Notes: generated by a model not told the origin, from the letters alone. Positions 1 to 7,823 are shown, counted from the stretch's first letter. The stretch is DNA of 64,000 nt from Sva-07 sp963710625 (GCA_963710625.1 CAVQBG010000017.1:175745-239744), one strand, 5' to 3'. Numbers and translations are program-made.

Positions 1-2
1 GT

Positions 3-758
3 GGCCTCGACGTCGACACGCTCACCCACGTCGTCAACTACGACGTGCCGTCCGCGGCCGAGAGCTACGTTCACCGCATCGGTCGAGTCGGACGCGCCGG
101 ACGGGAAGGCGTGGCGATCACACTCGCCGAACCGCGTGAGCGCCGCGGGCTGGAGAACATCGAACGGTTGACGAAGCAGAAGTTCGAGATCGCCAAGGTG
201 CCGACGGTGTCCGACCTGCGCATCCGCCAGATCGAGATGACGGTCAACGCCGTTCGTGAGGCGCTGACCGCGGTCGACCTCGAGGACTTCAACGTCGTCC
301 TCCACGCGCTCGCCGGCGAGGACAGCGACCGCAACATCGCACTCGCAGCGATCAAGCTGGTCCACGAGTCACGCGGCGCCACGATCGACGAACTGGAGAT
401 CCCCGACGCGTCGGACCGCCTGCGCGGCAAGCCCGATTCGAAGAAGTTCGACAAGAACAAGAACCGCAACGCGGGCGAACGCGACCGTCCCGGCAAGAAG
501 GGCCAGCGCTCGGGTGGAGCGGGCACCGGATTCGTCCACGTCAGCCTCGGACGCAAGGCAGGGGTTCGCCCCGGCGACCTCGTCGGTGCGATCGCCAACG
601 AGACCGGTCTCGTCGGCCGCGAGATCGGCCCGATCCGCATCTCGGACGCGTATTCGGTGGTCGGTGTGCCCGAGGCGTCGGTCGACCACGTCATCGAGAC
701 GATGCAGTCGACGACGATGCGCGGCAAGCGCGCCCGCGTTCGCCGCTTCGTCGAGTGA
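3..758 (+). CDS. DEAD-box RNA helicase, C-terminal part (cut by window edge)
   Basis: Only the last ~250 codons are present because the gene enters from the left edge. The frame opens with the end of helicase motif V (GLDV) and then shows motif VI, HRIGRVGRAGR, of the helicase C domain. A charged linker rich in Lys, Asp and Asn follows. The last ~75 residues (from FVHVSLGRKAGVRPGD) look like the DbpA-type RNA-binding fold. That layout belongs to the DeaD/CsdA group of cytoplasmic ATP-dependent RNA helicases, which remodel rRNA and structured mRNA. The stop is at 756-758. The Walker motifs lie outside the window, so the exact subfamily is inferred from the C-terminal half only. Confidence 0.9.
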   Translation, partial: GLDVDTLTHVVNYDVPSAAESYVHRIGRVGRAGREGVAITLAEPRERRGLENIERLTKQKFEIAKVPTVSDLRIRQIEMTVNAVREALTAVDLEDFNVVLHALAGEDSDRNIALAAIKLVHESRGATIDELEIPDASDRLRGKPDSKKFDKNKNRNAGERDRPGKKGQRSGGAGTGFVHVSLGRKAGVRPGDLVGAIANETGLVGREIGPIRISDAYSVVGVPEASVDHVIETMQSTTMRGKRARVRRFVE

Positions 759-792
759 GATCCGCCATTTCCCGGACGAATCGGGGGCCATC

Positions 793-817
793 GTTTGGCC
801 GCCGGTCCGCTCGGGAA
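793..817 (+). promoter_or_regulatory. SigB/SigF-type promoter of the response regulator gene
   Basis: GTTT at 793-796 and GGGAA at 813-817 are separated by 16 bases, close to the GTTT-N12..17-GGGTA pattern known for general-stress sigma factors. The expected transcription start is within a few bases of the ATG at 828, so the mRNA would be almost leaderless. The -10 has A in place of the usual T, so this is one of the weaker members of the set found here. Confidence 0.45.
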
Positions 818-827
818 CGGTGCTGAC

Positions 828-1472
828 ATGGTCGCACCCGACGCTCCGATCAGAGTCGCCCTGGTCAACGACTACGAGATCATCGTCGAGGGGCTGCGGG
901 TGATGCTCGAGCCGTTCGCCGATCGCATCCGCGTGGTGGAGACCATCGCCGGCGACACGCCGGACAGCTCGTGCGACATCGCGCTGTTCGACACGTTCGC
1001 CGGACGGCGGCACACGCTCGGACGGGTCCGCGAGATGCTTGCAGACCACGCCATCGACAAGGTCGTGTTGTACACCTGGGATGCCCCTGCGGCCTTTCTC
1101 GACGACGCCACGGCCATGCGCGTGGACGGCGTGATCCTCAAGTCGGAGACCGGCGTCAGGCTGGTGGAGGCCCTCGAGCGCATCGACCGGGGCGAGCCCG
1201 TCGGGATCGACGAGACCGCCGACGACGATGCGCCCACCGTGCTGTCCGAACGGGAGCGGGAAGTGCTGGCGCTGCTCGCCCAAGGCGCATCGAACCGCGA
1301 GATCGCCTCGGAGCTCTACCTCTCGGTCGACACGGTCAAGACCCATGTTCGGCGGCTCTTCGCGAAGTTGGAGGTCACCAACCGCACCCGCGCAGCACTC
1401 GAGGCCGAACGGTTCGGGGTGGCACCGCCCGCCGGCCGACGATGGGCCGGCGCGTCGGCAGGCGGTGCCTGA
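828..1472 (+). CDS. LuxR/NarL-family response regulator
   Basis: A 214-residue two-domain regulator. Residues ~5-125 form a receiver fold with an acidic pocket (VALVNDYEI), a likely phosphoacceptor Asp in DIALFDTF and a switch Lys in GVILKSETG. Residues ~140-200 are a LuxR-type helix-turn-helix (LSEREREVLALLAQGASN, then SVDTVKTHVRRLFAKL). No histidine kinase is adjacent, so the partner is unknown. The ATG at 828 is chosen over a TTG at 795 because 795 lies inside the likely -35 element. The gene converges with the next one, with only three bases between the two stops. A SigF-type promoter and the neighbourhood suggest a role in stress signalling. Confidence 0.85.
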   Translation: MVAPDAPIRVALVNDYEIIVEGLRVMLEPFADRIRVVETIAGDTPDSSCDIALFDTFAGRRHTLGRVREMLADHAIDKVVLYTWDAPAAFLDDATAMRVDGVILKSETGVRLVEALERIDRGEPVGIDETADDDAPTVLSEREREVLALLAQGASNREIASELYLSVDTVKTHVRRLFAKLEVTNRTRAALEAERFGVAPPAGRRWAGASAGGA

Positions 1473-1475
1473 CGA

Positions 1476-2051
1476 TCAGGCTCCGACCTCGGCGTCGACG
1501 ACCGTGATCGGCCCGGACTCCGGCACCTGGAACACCAGCGGGGGGCGCTGCATGTTGAGCTCTGCGATCCGTTGCACCATCGCGGGCGGCGTCGAGCCGA
1601 TCTGCAGTCGGTCCATCAACTTCGGCTCATCGAGGGACTCGGGCAGCATCACCGCATCGACATCGAGGGACTGCAGCACGTCGAGCATTGCCGTCAGCGC
1701 GGGGACGGTGGCCAGCCACGCCGTCGCGGACACTCCCGACGCTTCGAAATCGCGGAGCTGACGAACCAGGTGAACACGGTCGGTCCCCTCGAGTTCGTCG
1801 GCGGTCACCGGGCCCTTGGCATGGGGATGGTCGGTCCAACGCTCGTGTGATCGGTCGTACAGCACGACGTCGAAGCCGAACGTCCGGGCCAGGCCCAGAA
1901 CCACCCGGCGTACGTGGGCGAGCGCCTCGTCGGAGTCGTCGGTGGCGATCGCCACGCGGCGCACCCCCTCGAGCGCTGGCGCCTGCATCTGGTCGACGCG
2001 GCCATCGATCAATTCGGTGTCGGCTCGGTTGGTGGGGTCGATGTGACTCAT
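1476..2051 (-). CDS. Universal-stress-protein-like protein
   Basis: A 191-residue soluble protein. After a ~35-residue N-terminal tail, RRVAIATDDSDEALAHVRRV resembles the first strand and helix of the UspA fold. Later segments (FGFDVVLYDRS; VDAVMLPESL) look like the alternating strands of that fold. The classical ATP-binding G-2x-G-9x-G motif is not evident, so nucleotide binding is uncertain. The ATG at 2051 is preferred to a TTG at 2084 because the latter lies inside the probable -35 element. The gene sits among stress genes and has its own SigF-like promoter at 2062-2086. The family call is by fold resemblance only. Confidence 0.6.
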   Translation of the reverse strand: MSHIDPTNRADTELIDGRVDQMQAPALEGVRRVAIATDDSDEALAHVRRVVLGLARTFGFDVVLYDRSHERWTDHPHAKGPVTADELEGTDRVHLVRQLRDFEASGVSATAWLATVPALTAMLDVLQSLDVDAVMLPESLDEPKLMDRLQIGSTPPAMVQRIAELNMQRPPLVFQVPESGPITVVDAEVGA

Positions 2052-2061
2052 GGGATGAGCG

Positions 2062-2086
2062 TTCCCGATCGGGACGTTGCCCAAAC
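2062..2086 (-). promoter_or_regulatory. SigF-type promoter of the UspA-like gene
   Basis: Read on the minus strand, GTTT (2086-2083) and GGGAA (2066-2062) are separated by 16 bases. The start codon at 2051 is 11 bases beyond the -10, again implying a very short leader. Confidence 0.45.
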
Positions 2087-2114
2087 CGCAACCGGGCTTC
2101 GAGTCGATCCCGGT

Positions 2115-2420
2115 TCAGCGGCCGATCGTGAAGTGATCGGCGAGGCCGGCCACTTCGAGGAGCCGGGTCACGGGCTGGCTTGGCGAGTCGATCACCAGTC
2201 GACGTGACGTGGCGTCCAGCCGCTGGTGCAGATCGATGAGTACACGAAGTCCGCTGGAATCCATGAACGTCACCTCGGCCAGGTCGATGACCACGTCGTC
2301 ATCACCGGCCGGAAGCGTTTCGAATCGGCCGGCCAGCGCGGGAGCGGTGTGTGCATCGATCTCGCCCCTCAGCGCCACTGAGGACGGCTCGCTCTCGACG
2401 ATCACCAGGCGATCTGACAT
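2115..2420 (-). CDS. STAS-domain anti-sigma factor antagonist
   Basis: A 101-residue single STAS domain of the RsbV/SpoIIAA type. VTFMDSSGLRVLIDLH contains the Asp-Ser-Ser-Gly motif whose serine is phosphorylated by RsbW-type kinases. In this family the unphosphorylated protein binds the anti-sigma factor and frees the sigma factor. Two RsbW-type proteins (5321-5725, 6048-6452), a SigF-like sigma factor and a SpoIIE phosphatase lie within 6 kb, so all parts of a partner-switching circuit are present. Length and motif are typical. A 40-base perfect palindrome lies just upstream of its start. Confidence 0.9.
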   Translation of the reverse strand: MSDRLVIVESEPSSVALRGEIDAHTAPALAGRFETLPAGDDDVVIDLAEVTFMDSSGLRVLIDLHQRLDATSRRLVIDSPSQPVTRLLEVAGLADHFTIGR

Positions 2421-2459
2421 CCGGGAGATCGTACTGATTGTCGACGCGGTCCGTCACAG

Positions 2460-2499
2460 GGGTGGGCGAGTTCACCCGATCGGGTGAACTCGCCCACCC
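2460..2499. terminator. 40-base perfect palindrome between dps and the STAS gene
   Basis: Bases 2460-2499 form a perfect dyad centred between 2479 and 2480 (arm GGGTGGGCGAGTTCACCC, then GA|TC). It begins 24 bases after the dps stop, so an intrinsic-type terminator without a T-run is the simplest reading. It also lies 40 bases upstream of the STAS start and contains TTCACCC / GGGTGAA half-sites like those of the operator repeats near 43.5, 50.6 and 53.6 kb, so a regulatory role is possible. Confidence 0.55.
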
Positions 2500-2522
2500 A
2501 CTCGTGCGGGAACGTGTTCCGG

Positions 2523-3095
2523 TCAGCTCTTCTCGAAGGTCGTGCGGTGCACCACATCGCCCGTGGCGTCCTTGAGGTGCGAACGGACGAACCACTGGAA
2601 CAGCTCGAGGTCACGCAGATGGCCGACGATCAGATCGTCGGACACCGGGTCGAGTTCGGCGAGCCGCTGCTGAGCTCGCCGATGGTCGGCGATCACGCCC
2701 GAGTACACGTTGTCCAGCGCGACGAGGTGCTGCACCGTCGGTGCCCGACTGATGTCGTAGTCCGGCCACGTCCGGCCAGCGGTGATCGCACCCGGCGTGC
2801 CGTGCGGCTCGCCGCCCAGGGTTGCGATGCGTTCTGCGAGCTCGTCGGACTGGAGCCGGACGGCGTCGACCTGAGGATCGAGCATTTCGTGGATCGCGAT
2901 GAAGTTCATGCCGACCACGTTCCAGTGGATGTGCTTCAGCGTGAGCTGCAGATCGAGCGTGGCGACGAGTCGGTCCTGCAGCGTCACGATCGCCTCGGTG
3001 GTCGAGGCGTCGGACATCCCGGCGATCGTCGTGTTGACGGAGCCCGAGTCGGTCGTGTCGTGGCGGTCGTGTTCGGTGAGGGTGTTGTTGCTCAT
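2523..3095 (-). CDS. dps: Dps-family DNA-protecting ferritin
   Basis: A 190-residue protein with the Dps ferroxidase signature KHIHWNVVGMNFIAIHEMLD at residues ~54-73 and a downstream acidic helix (LQSDELAERIATLGGEPHG). The family forms dodecamers that oxidise and store iron and bind DNA during starvation and oxidative stress. The ~30-residue hydrophilic N-terminal tail is typical of DNA-binding members. The gene is divergent from the flavoprotein at 3211. Each has a GTTT-N16-GGGTA promoter in the 115 bases between the start codons. The ATG at 3095 fits the promoter spacing. Confidence 0.92.
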   Translation of the reverse strand: MSNNTLTEHDRHDTTDSGSVNTTIAGMSDASTTEAIVTLQDRLVATLDLQLTLKHIHWNVVGMNFIAIHEMLDPQVDAVRLQSDELAERIATLGGEPHGTPGAITAGRTWPDYDISRAPTVQHLVALDNVYSGVIADHRRAQQRLAELDPVSDDLIVGHLRDLELFQWFVRSHLKDATGDVVHRTTFEKS

Positions 3096-3105
3096 ACGAT
3101 CGTGG

Positions 3106-3130
3106 TACCCGGATGGAGACGATCCGAAAC
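3106..3130 (-). promoter_or_regulatory. SigF-type promoter of dps
   Basis: On the minus strand, GTTT (3130-3127) and GGGTA (3110-3106) are separated by 16 bases. It is a full match to the general-stress consensus and lies 11 bases from the dps start codon. Confidence 0.65.
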
Positions 3131-3138
3131 GTGGAACG

Positions 3139-3163
3139 GTTTCGACCCGCTCGCCGACGGGTA
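3139..3163 (+). promoter_or_regulatory. SigF-type promoter of the flavoprotein gene
   Basis: GTTT at 3139-3142 and GGGTA at 3159-3163 are separated by 16 bases, divergent from the dps promoter only nine bases away. The -10 overlaps the possible ATG at 3163, which rules that codon out as the start and favours 3178, 3196 or 3211. Confidence 0.65.
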
Positions 3164-3210
3164 TGCACACCGACGTCATGAACGTCGCGAACGACATGAA
3201 CCACCTCGAC

Positions 3211-4566
3211 ATGACCGACACCGACGCCCCCCTCCACGAACGTGCTCCTCACCGATTCGATGTCGCCGTCATCGGTGGCGGAAGTGCCGGCGAGACGCTC
3301 GCGTCGGAGCTCGCCTCGAGTGGGCGCAGCGTGGTGGTGTTCGAGCCCGCGCTGGTCGGCGGCGAGTGTCCGTACCTGGCGTGCATGCCCACCAAGGCGA
3401 TGTTGCACGACGCAGCGGTCGGCCGGGCATGGTTCGATGCAGTCCGGCGACGCTCCGACGTGGTCGAGCATCTCGACGACGCCGGCCATGCCGCGGAACT
3501 CGAACGCATCGGTGTCGTCCTCGTTCGGTCGGCCGCACACCTCGTGGCCGATCGGACCATCGAGGCGGCCTCGCAGCACTACAGCGCCGACGACATCGTG
3601 ATCGCCACGGGATCGGACGCGATCCGCCCGCCGATCACCGGGCTCGACGATCTCGGTGATCGTTGCTGGACGAGTGCCGATGCGATGACGGTCCAGGAGC
3701 GTCCCACCCGCCTCGCCATCGTGGGTGGCGGTGTGATCGGCTGCGAGCTCGCAACGATCTTCACGCGCTTCGGAACCGAGGTCCATCTCCTCGACGCGGC
3801 AGCGACCGCGTTCGGGGAACTGCCGCCCGAGATCGGCGAGATCGTCGACGATGCGTTGCACGCGGCCGGCGTTCGAGTTCGCCGGGGGGTTGCGATCGAG
3901 CGTGTCGAGCGACGCGGCGGTGGCGTCCGAACCACGTTGGAGTCCGGCGCCAGTCTCGACACCGACCGGTTGCTGATCGCCACCGGGACCCGACCGCGAA
4001 CCGGGGGCCTCGGACTCGAGAACGTCGGCATCGATCCAGACCAGCTGCGGGTCGGTGAGTCCGGTCGGGTCGAGGGTGCGGCATCGCTGTGGGCGATCGG
4101 CGACGTCGCCGGATTCGGTGCGTACACACACCTCGCGAACCACCAGGCCCGGGTCGTGGCCGCCACGATCTGCGGCGATCGCACGAGACGATTCGACGAA
4201 GTGGTCACGCCGGCATGCGTGTTCACCGACCCACCGATCCTCACGATCGGTCCCACGCCGTCCGCGCTGTCCGACAACGACGTGCTGTGGTCGACGGCAC
4301 GCCTGAGCGAGACGCCTCGCTGGACCACCGACGAACTGGTCGACGGCTTCCTCGCGATCGCCGTCGATCGCGATTCGCACGCGGTGGTCGCTGCGCACGG
4401 CATCGGAGCGGGTTTCGACGAGCTCGCAGCGGCGCTGGTCACGGCGATCGACGGTGAGCTGACCGTGGATCGCCTCGCGGCGTCGATGTGGCCGTTCCCC
4501 ACCGTCGGGGAGATCCTCGGCGTCGTCTACTCCAGGGCGGCGGCCGCGCTGGCATCGTCGTCGTGA
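3211..4566 (+). CDS. Pyridine nucleotide-disulfide oxidoreductase
   Basis: About 451 residues from the chosen ATG. It has an N-terminal FAD dinucleotide fold (VAVIGGGSAGETLASELA), a redox-active CxxxxC pair (GGECPYLACMPTKAM), a central NAD(P)H fold (LAIVGGGVIGCELATIF), the second FAD motif (LWAIGDVAGFG) and a C-terminal dimerisation domain ending WPFPTVGEIL. This is the layout of dihydrolipoamide, mercuric and mycothione reductase relatives. The usual His before Pro-Thr near the C-terminus is Phe here, so the substrate is open. In-frame ATGs at 3178 and 3196 are also possible. The 3' end overlaps the convergent sigma factor gene by 40 bases. Confidence 0.85.
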   Translation: MTDTDAPLHERAPHRFDVAVIGGGSAGETLASELASSGRSVVVFEPALVGGECPYLACMPTKAMLHDAAVGRAWFDAVRRRSDVVEHLDDAGHAAELERIGVVLVRSAAHLVADRTIEAASQHYSADDIVIATGSDAIRPPITGLDDLGDRCWTSADAMTVQERPTRLAIVGGGVIGCELATIFTRFGTEVHLLDAAATAFGELPPEIGEIVDDALHAAGVRVRRGVAIERVERRGGGVRTTLESGASLDTDRLLIATGTRPRTGGLGLENVGIDPDQLRVGESGRVEGAASLWAIGDVAGFGAYTHLANHQARVVAATICGDRTRRFDEVVTPACVFTDPPILTIGPTPSALSDNDVLWSTARLSETPRWTTDELVDGFLAIAVDRDSHAVVAAHGIGAGFDELAAALVTAIDGELTVDRLAASMWPFPTVGEILGVVYSRAAAALASSS

Positions 4567-5324
4567 ACGGCCGGCTCATCGAGCCACCCACGCATCTGGT
4601 CGAACGATCGACGCAGAAGCCTCGAAACATGCATCTGCGAGATGCCGATCGTTTCACCGATCTCCGACTGCGACATCCTCTCGTAGAAACGGAGACGGAC
4701 GATCTCGCGCTCGCGCTCGGGGAGCCGATCGAGCAGCTCCCCGATCACCTGCCGGTTCTCGGTGTCTTCGAAGCCGGCGTCGATCGTGGCGAGCGCACCT
4801 CGACGATCCGCGCCGGTCTCGGAGCCGTCGTCGGCCGGGTTCGCATCGATGGTCCCGACGGTGTAGGCGGCACCGGCCGACAGGCCACGAAGTACGTCGT
4901 CGCGCTCGACCCCGAGGTGTCGTGCGATCTCGTCGACCGACGGTGAGCGCCCGCTCGCCTGGGAGAGTTCGTCGGATGCCCGTCGGACCTGGAGGTGCAA
5001 CTCCTTCGCACTCCTGGGCACGCGGACGGTCCACGAGCGATCGCGGAAGTGCCGTTTGATCTCTCCTTCGATCGTCGGTCCGGCAAACGAGGAGAACGAT
5101 CCGCCGTACTCGGGGTCGAACCGGTCGACGGCCTTGACGAGGCCCACCATGGCGACCTGCCGGAGATCGTCATCGCTCAGGTTCGCACGTCGGTAGCGGT
5201 TGGCGATGTGCGCGGCGAGGCCCATGTGTCGCTCGACGAGTCGGTTGCGCACCGACCGCTGCCCGGTTGCAGCGAACTCCCGGAACAGCGCCAGTTCGTC
5301 GTCCCGTACGGACGCGTCGCTCAT
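4527..5324 (-). CDS. RNA polymerase sigma factor, SigB/SigF/SigG subfamily
   Basis: A 265-residue sigma-70 factor. Region 2 is seen in RLVERHMGLAAHIANRYRR and LRQVAMVGLVKAVDRFDPEYG. Region 3 follows in the middle (SVDEIARHLGVERDDVL), and region 4 near the C-terminus reads LPEREREIVRLRFYERMSQ and then an HTH (IGETIGISQMHVSRLLRR). Size and motifs match the stress and sporulation sigma factors controlled by RsbW-type anti-sigma factors. It overlaps the upstream anti-sigma gene by ATGA (5321-5324), implying translational coupling. The operon promoter at 5736-5760 has this subfamily's own consensus, so autoregulation is likely. It converges with the flavoprotein gene and shares 40 bases with it. 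Confidence 0.92.
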   Translation of the reverse strand: MSDASVRDDELALFREFAATGQRSVRNRLVERHMGLAAHIANRYRRANLSDDDLRQVAMVGLVKAVDRFDPEYGGSFSSFAGPTIEGEIKRHFRDRSWTVRVPRSAKELHLQVRRASDELSQASGRSPSVDEIARHLGVERDDVLRGLSAGAAYTVGTIDANPADDGSETGADRRGALATIDAGFEDTENRQVIGELLDRLPEREREIVRLRFYERMSQSEIGETIGISQMHVSRLLRRSFDQMRGWLDEPAVHDDDASAAAALE

Positions 5325-5725
5325 GACATGCGAGGTGCTTCGGCCAGCTCGGCACTTCGCTTGGAGAACGTGACGGCGTCGGCGCCGAGCATGACGGTGT
5401 CGGTGACCGATTCGAGGATGCTCGTCGCGAGGTCGTCGAGCACGATCGACACACCGGGCATGTCCGGGGCCACCGTGACGGAGAGTTCGCCATGCGCGAG
5501 CGAGCACGACATCCGTGCCCTCCCGTCGACGGGAGCGGTCTCGGCGAGCACGGAGAAGACCTCGCTGAGCGCCAGGCGGAGATCGTCGAGTTCATCCACC
5601 GAGAAACCAGCGTCAGAGCCGACCGCCGCAATCAGGGTCCTCAGCGTGGACGCGAACTCGACACGAAGCGGGACGGTGATCTCGATGCGATCGGGGTTCG
5701 ACGTCGGCGCCTCGGGGGGTTCCAT
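5321..5725 (-). CDS. RsbW-type anti-sigma factor (HATPase kinase)
   Basis: A 134-residue protein. FSVDELDDLRLALSEVFSVLAE corresponds to the N-box helix of GHKL ATPases as found in RsbW/SpoIIAB, and the rest follows the same alpha-beta pattern. The C-terminal G-box glycines are weak, as is common in actinobacterial members. In this family the protein binds the sigma factor and phosphorylates the STAS antagonist. It is co-transcribed with, and overlaps, the sigma factor gene downstream. The order anti-sigma then sigma, with an ATGA overlap, is the usual one. Confidence 0.85.
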   Translation of the reverse strand: MEPPEAPTSNPDRIEITVPLRVEFASTLRTLIAAVGSDAGFSVDELDDLRLALSEVFSVLAETAPVDGRARMSCSLAHGELSVTVAPDMPGVSIVLDDLATSILESVTDTVMLGADAVTFSKRSAELAEAPRMS

Positions 5726-5735
5726 GGCGGAACGC

Positions 5736-5760
5736 TACCCGTGGCGGTGAGCGCGCAAAC
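5736..5760 (-). promoter_or_regulatory. SigF-type promoter of the anti-sigma/sigma operon
   Basis: On the minus strand, GTTT (5760-5757) and GGGTA (5740-5736) are separated by 16 bases and lie 11 bases before the anti-sigma start codon. A full consensus match in front of the sigma factor operon indicates positive autoregulation. Confidence 0.65.
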
Positions 5761-5856
5761 CCGCTGTCACCCCGTCCGGTCAAGGGTGCCGGTCGGTCGC
5801 CGGGCGGATCGGCGCGACGCCGATCTTGCCGTCGACGCCGACGAGTCCACTCTCGG

Positions 5857-5880
5857 GTTTGGCATCGGTACGTCGGGGTA
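5857..5880 (+). promoter_or_regulatory. SigF-type promoter of a 25-residue membrane peptide
   Basis: GTTT at 5857-5860 and GGGTA at 5876-5880 are separated by 15 bases. The only plus-strand reading frame downstream with a ribosome binding site is the peptide at 5938, giving a leader of about 50 bases. Confidence 0.6.
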
Positions 5881-5937
5881 CCGCCATGGACGATCTGCGG
5901 CGACAGCGCCACGGGCACCCTGGAAAGGAACACGAAC

Positions 5938-6015
5938 ATGGGCTACGGCTTCGGCGGCATCCTCCTGACAATCCTGGTCATCCTGGCGATCATCTACTTC
6001 GCCAAGCGGGTGTGA
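5938..6015 (+). CDS. 25-residue single-span membrane peptide
   Basis: The ATG at 5938 is preceded by a good ribosome binding site (GGAAAGGA, 5921-5928). The product starts MGYGFGGILLTILVILAIIY and ends in a basic Lys-Arg-Val tail. It is almost entirely one hydrophobic helix, with the positive charge expected to stay in the cytoplasm. A SigF-type promoter lies 58 bases upstream, so it is probably a stress-induced membrane peptide. No homologue is recognised. The promoter, ribosome binding site, helix and clean stop at 6015 together support a real gene. Confidence 0.6.
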   Translation: MGYGFGGILLTILVILAIIYFAKRV

Positions 6016-6047
6016 GAGGGCGGACGACGCCACGATCTCGGTGACGC

Positions 6048-6452
6048 TCAGCGTCGCTCGAACGTGCAGCGCACCACGACGCGGTCGCCGTCGACCTCGA
6101 CGGTGACCGCGTCGGCGAGGGCACGGACGATCGACAGCCCTCGCCCCGAGGACCGCCCGTCGACCGGTGCGACCCACGAAGAAACCGTCGGCACGTTCTG
6201 TCCATCGGACACCACCGCGCAGGTGACCAGGTCGGGTGCGACCGTCACCTCGACGGTGATCGACGCTCCGTTGCCATGGACGACGGCATTGGTGACGAGT
6301 TCGCTGACCGCGAGTTGGAGGTCTGTCACCATCGCGTGATCGAGCTGCGTGCCAGCCACCGCCTCACGGACCAGATCGCGAGCATCCGCGATCGACTCCG
6401 ACACAGCGGCGAAGTGGCGAGTGTGCGATGTCACCCCGGCCGCCGCCTCCAT
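6048..6452 (-). CDS. RsbW-type ATP-binding protein (second anti-sigma-like kinase)
   Basis: A 134-residue GHKL ATPase domain with a clear N-box (LQLAVSELVTNAVVHGNG) and a C-terminal G-box-like segment (SSGRGLSIVRALADAVTVEV). These motifs are stronger than in the anti-sigma factor at 5321. Such proteins are serine kinases of partner-switching circuits. It could act on the STAS protein at 2115 or on an unlinked partner. It is divergent from the GAF-SpoIIE phosphatase at 6550, its natural opponent. A GTTT-N15-GGTTA promoter precedes it. The ATG at 6452 is used. Confidence 0.85.
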   Translation of the reverse strand: MEAAAGVTSHTRHFAAVSESIADARDLVREAVAGTQLDHAMVTDLQLAVSELVTNAVVHGNGASITVEVTVAPDLVTCAVVSDGQNVPTVSSWVAPVDGRSSGRGLSIVRALADAVTVEVDGDRVVVRCTFERR

Positions 6453-6462
6453 GCCACAACGG

Positions 6463-6486
6463 TAACCGACACATCGCGAACCAAAC
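6463..6486 (-). promoter_or_regulatory. SigF-like promoter of the second RsbW-type gene
   Basis: On the minus strand, GTTT (6486-6483) and GGTTA (6467-6463) are separated by 15 bases and lie 11 bases from the start codon. The -10 differs from GGGTA at one base. Confidence 0.4.
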
Positions 6487-6549
6487 CTCCCCAGCGGGGC
6501 GTTCCCCCGGCGGTTGTGGCCGGCGCCATCGCCTGGGACACTCTGCACG

Positions 6550-7797
6550 GTGCCGCAGCTCTCCGCCGACGATGCCCGTTTCTCGGCGCCGCTCACACTC
6601 CTGCAGAGCCTGCGCAGCTTCTCGACACAGCTGCTCGCGATCCACACGGTCGACGAAGTGGCACGGGCGCTGATGACCGACGGCGTCGATGCGGCGGGTG
6701 CCACCGGCGGTTCGTTGATGATCGTCCAGGGCACCCGCCTGCAGATGATCTCGGAACGCAACCTCGGTGACGACATCACCACCGCCTGGAGCGACTTCGA
6801 CATCCGACCAGGGCTCGACCCGATCTCCGACGCACTGACCGATCAGACCCCGGCCTTCTATCCCGATCGCGCCGGTCTCCTGCTGGCGTACCCGCATCTC
6901 CAGGACACGATCGAACCCACACCACATCACGCCTGGGTCGTCCTCCCGCTCCTCCACGACGGGCTTCCGATCGGATCCCTCGGGTTCACCTACGAGCAAC
7001 CACAGCCGTTCGGCACCGCCGAGCAGTTGGCACTCCTGACGATCGCCGACCTCGCCACACAGGCGGTCATCCGAGTGCTGTCAGCGATCGAGGAGCGCCA
7101 GGCGTTCGAATCGCTTCACGCGGCGTTGCTCGATCTCGTTGTCCCACAGCTCGACGGCGTCACCACCGCGACTGCACATCTCACTGCGGCGAAGACGTCC
7201 GAGGCGGGAGGCGACTGGTTCAATGCAACCGAGCTCGCCGATGGTCACCTGCTGTTCGTCATCGGTGACGTCGCGCATCACGGCACGGCCGCCGTGGGCG
7301 AGATGGGGCGGATCCGGGCGGTGGTCCTCGCCTACGCCGTCGAGGAGCATCCGACCAATCGGATCGCCGATTTGACCACACTGACCCTGTCGAAGCTGAG
7401 CTCCACGTTCGCCACGGCGTGCATCGTGCTCTACGACCCGAGTACGCGGACGCTCAGCTGGACGAATGCAGGCCATCCGTATCCGGTGATCGTTCCGGCA
7501 TCAGGTGCGGCGTACCTGCTGGAGGACACCCACGGACCGCCACTCGGCGTGGAGACCGGGGCCTCCTACGAACGAAGTGTTCGCACCTTGGACCCGGGCG
7601 ACACCGTACTGCTCTACTCGGACGGCCTGATCGAACGGCGCGGACACGACATCGACGAGGATTTCGCGCGCCTGCTCGACGCGATCCCGCTCGACGCCGA
7701 GCGACCGGCCGGCCTCGTCGACGAGGTGCTCGGCCGACTCCATCCCACAGGGCTGCACGACGACGACATCGCCGTGCTCGCGATCACGGTCGACTGA
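6550..7797 (+). CDS. GAF domain-SpoIIE (PP2C-type) serine phosphatase
   Basis: A 415-residue protein. Residues ~15-175 form a GAF-type sensory domain. Residues ~190-415 form a SpoIIE/RsbU-type PP2C phosphatase with the metal-binding landmarks EAGGDWFN, FVIGDVAHHGT, TLSWTNAGHPYP, LLYSDGLIER and the final HDDDIAVLAITV. The family dephosphorylates STAS antagonists and so releases the sigma factor. The GAF domain would supply the signal, whose ligand is unknown. The start is a GTG at 6550, where the conserved sequence begins. It ends before a strong hairpin terminator shared with the convergent csbD gene. Confidence 0.9.
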   Translation: MPQLSADDARFSAPLTLLQSLRSFSTQLLAIHTVDEVARALMTDGVDAAGATGGSLMIVQGTRLQMISERNLGDDITTAWSDFDIRPGLDPISDALTDQTPAFYPDRAGLLLAYPHLQDTIEPTPHHAWVVLPLLHDGLPIGSLGFTYEQPQPFGTAEQLALLTIADLATQAVIRVLSAIEERQAFESLHAALLDLVVPQLDGVTTATAHLTAAKTSEAGGDWFNATELADGHLLFVIGDVAHHGTAAVGEMGRIRAVVLAYAVEEHPTNRIADLTTLTLSKLSSTFATACIVLYDPSTRTLSWTNAGHPYPVIVPASGAAYLLEDTHGPPLGVETGASYERSVRTLDPGDTVLLYSDGLIERRGHDIDEDFARLLDAIPLDAERPAGLVDEVLGRLHPTGLHDDDIAVLAITVD

Positions 7798-7823
7798 GCA
7801 CCCGACGGCACCTCGGACGCGAA

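Noticed and set aside
2611..4398. 595-codon minus-strand frame opposite dps and the flavoprotein gene
   Set aside because: It is the antisense shadow of two well-supported genes. Its product is Arg/Asp-rich with no recognisable domain, as is common in GC-rich DNA.
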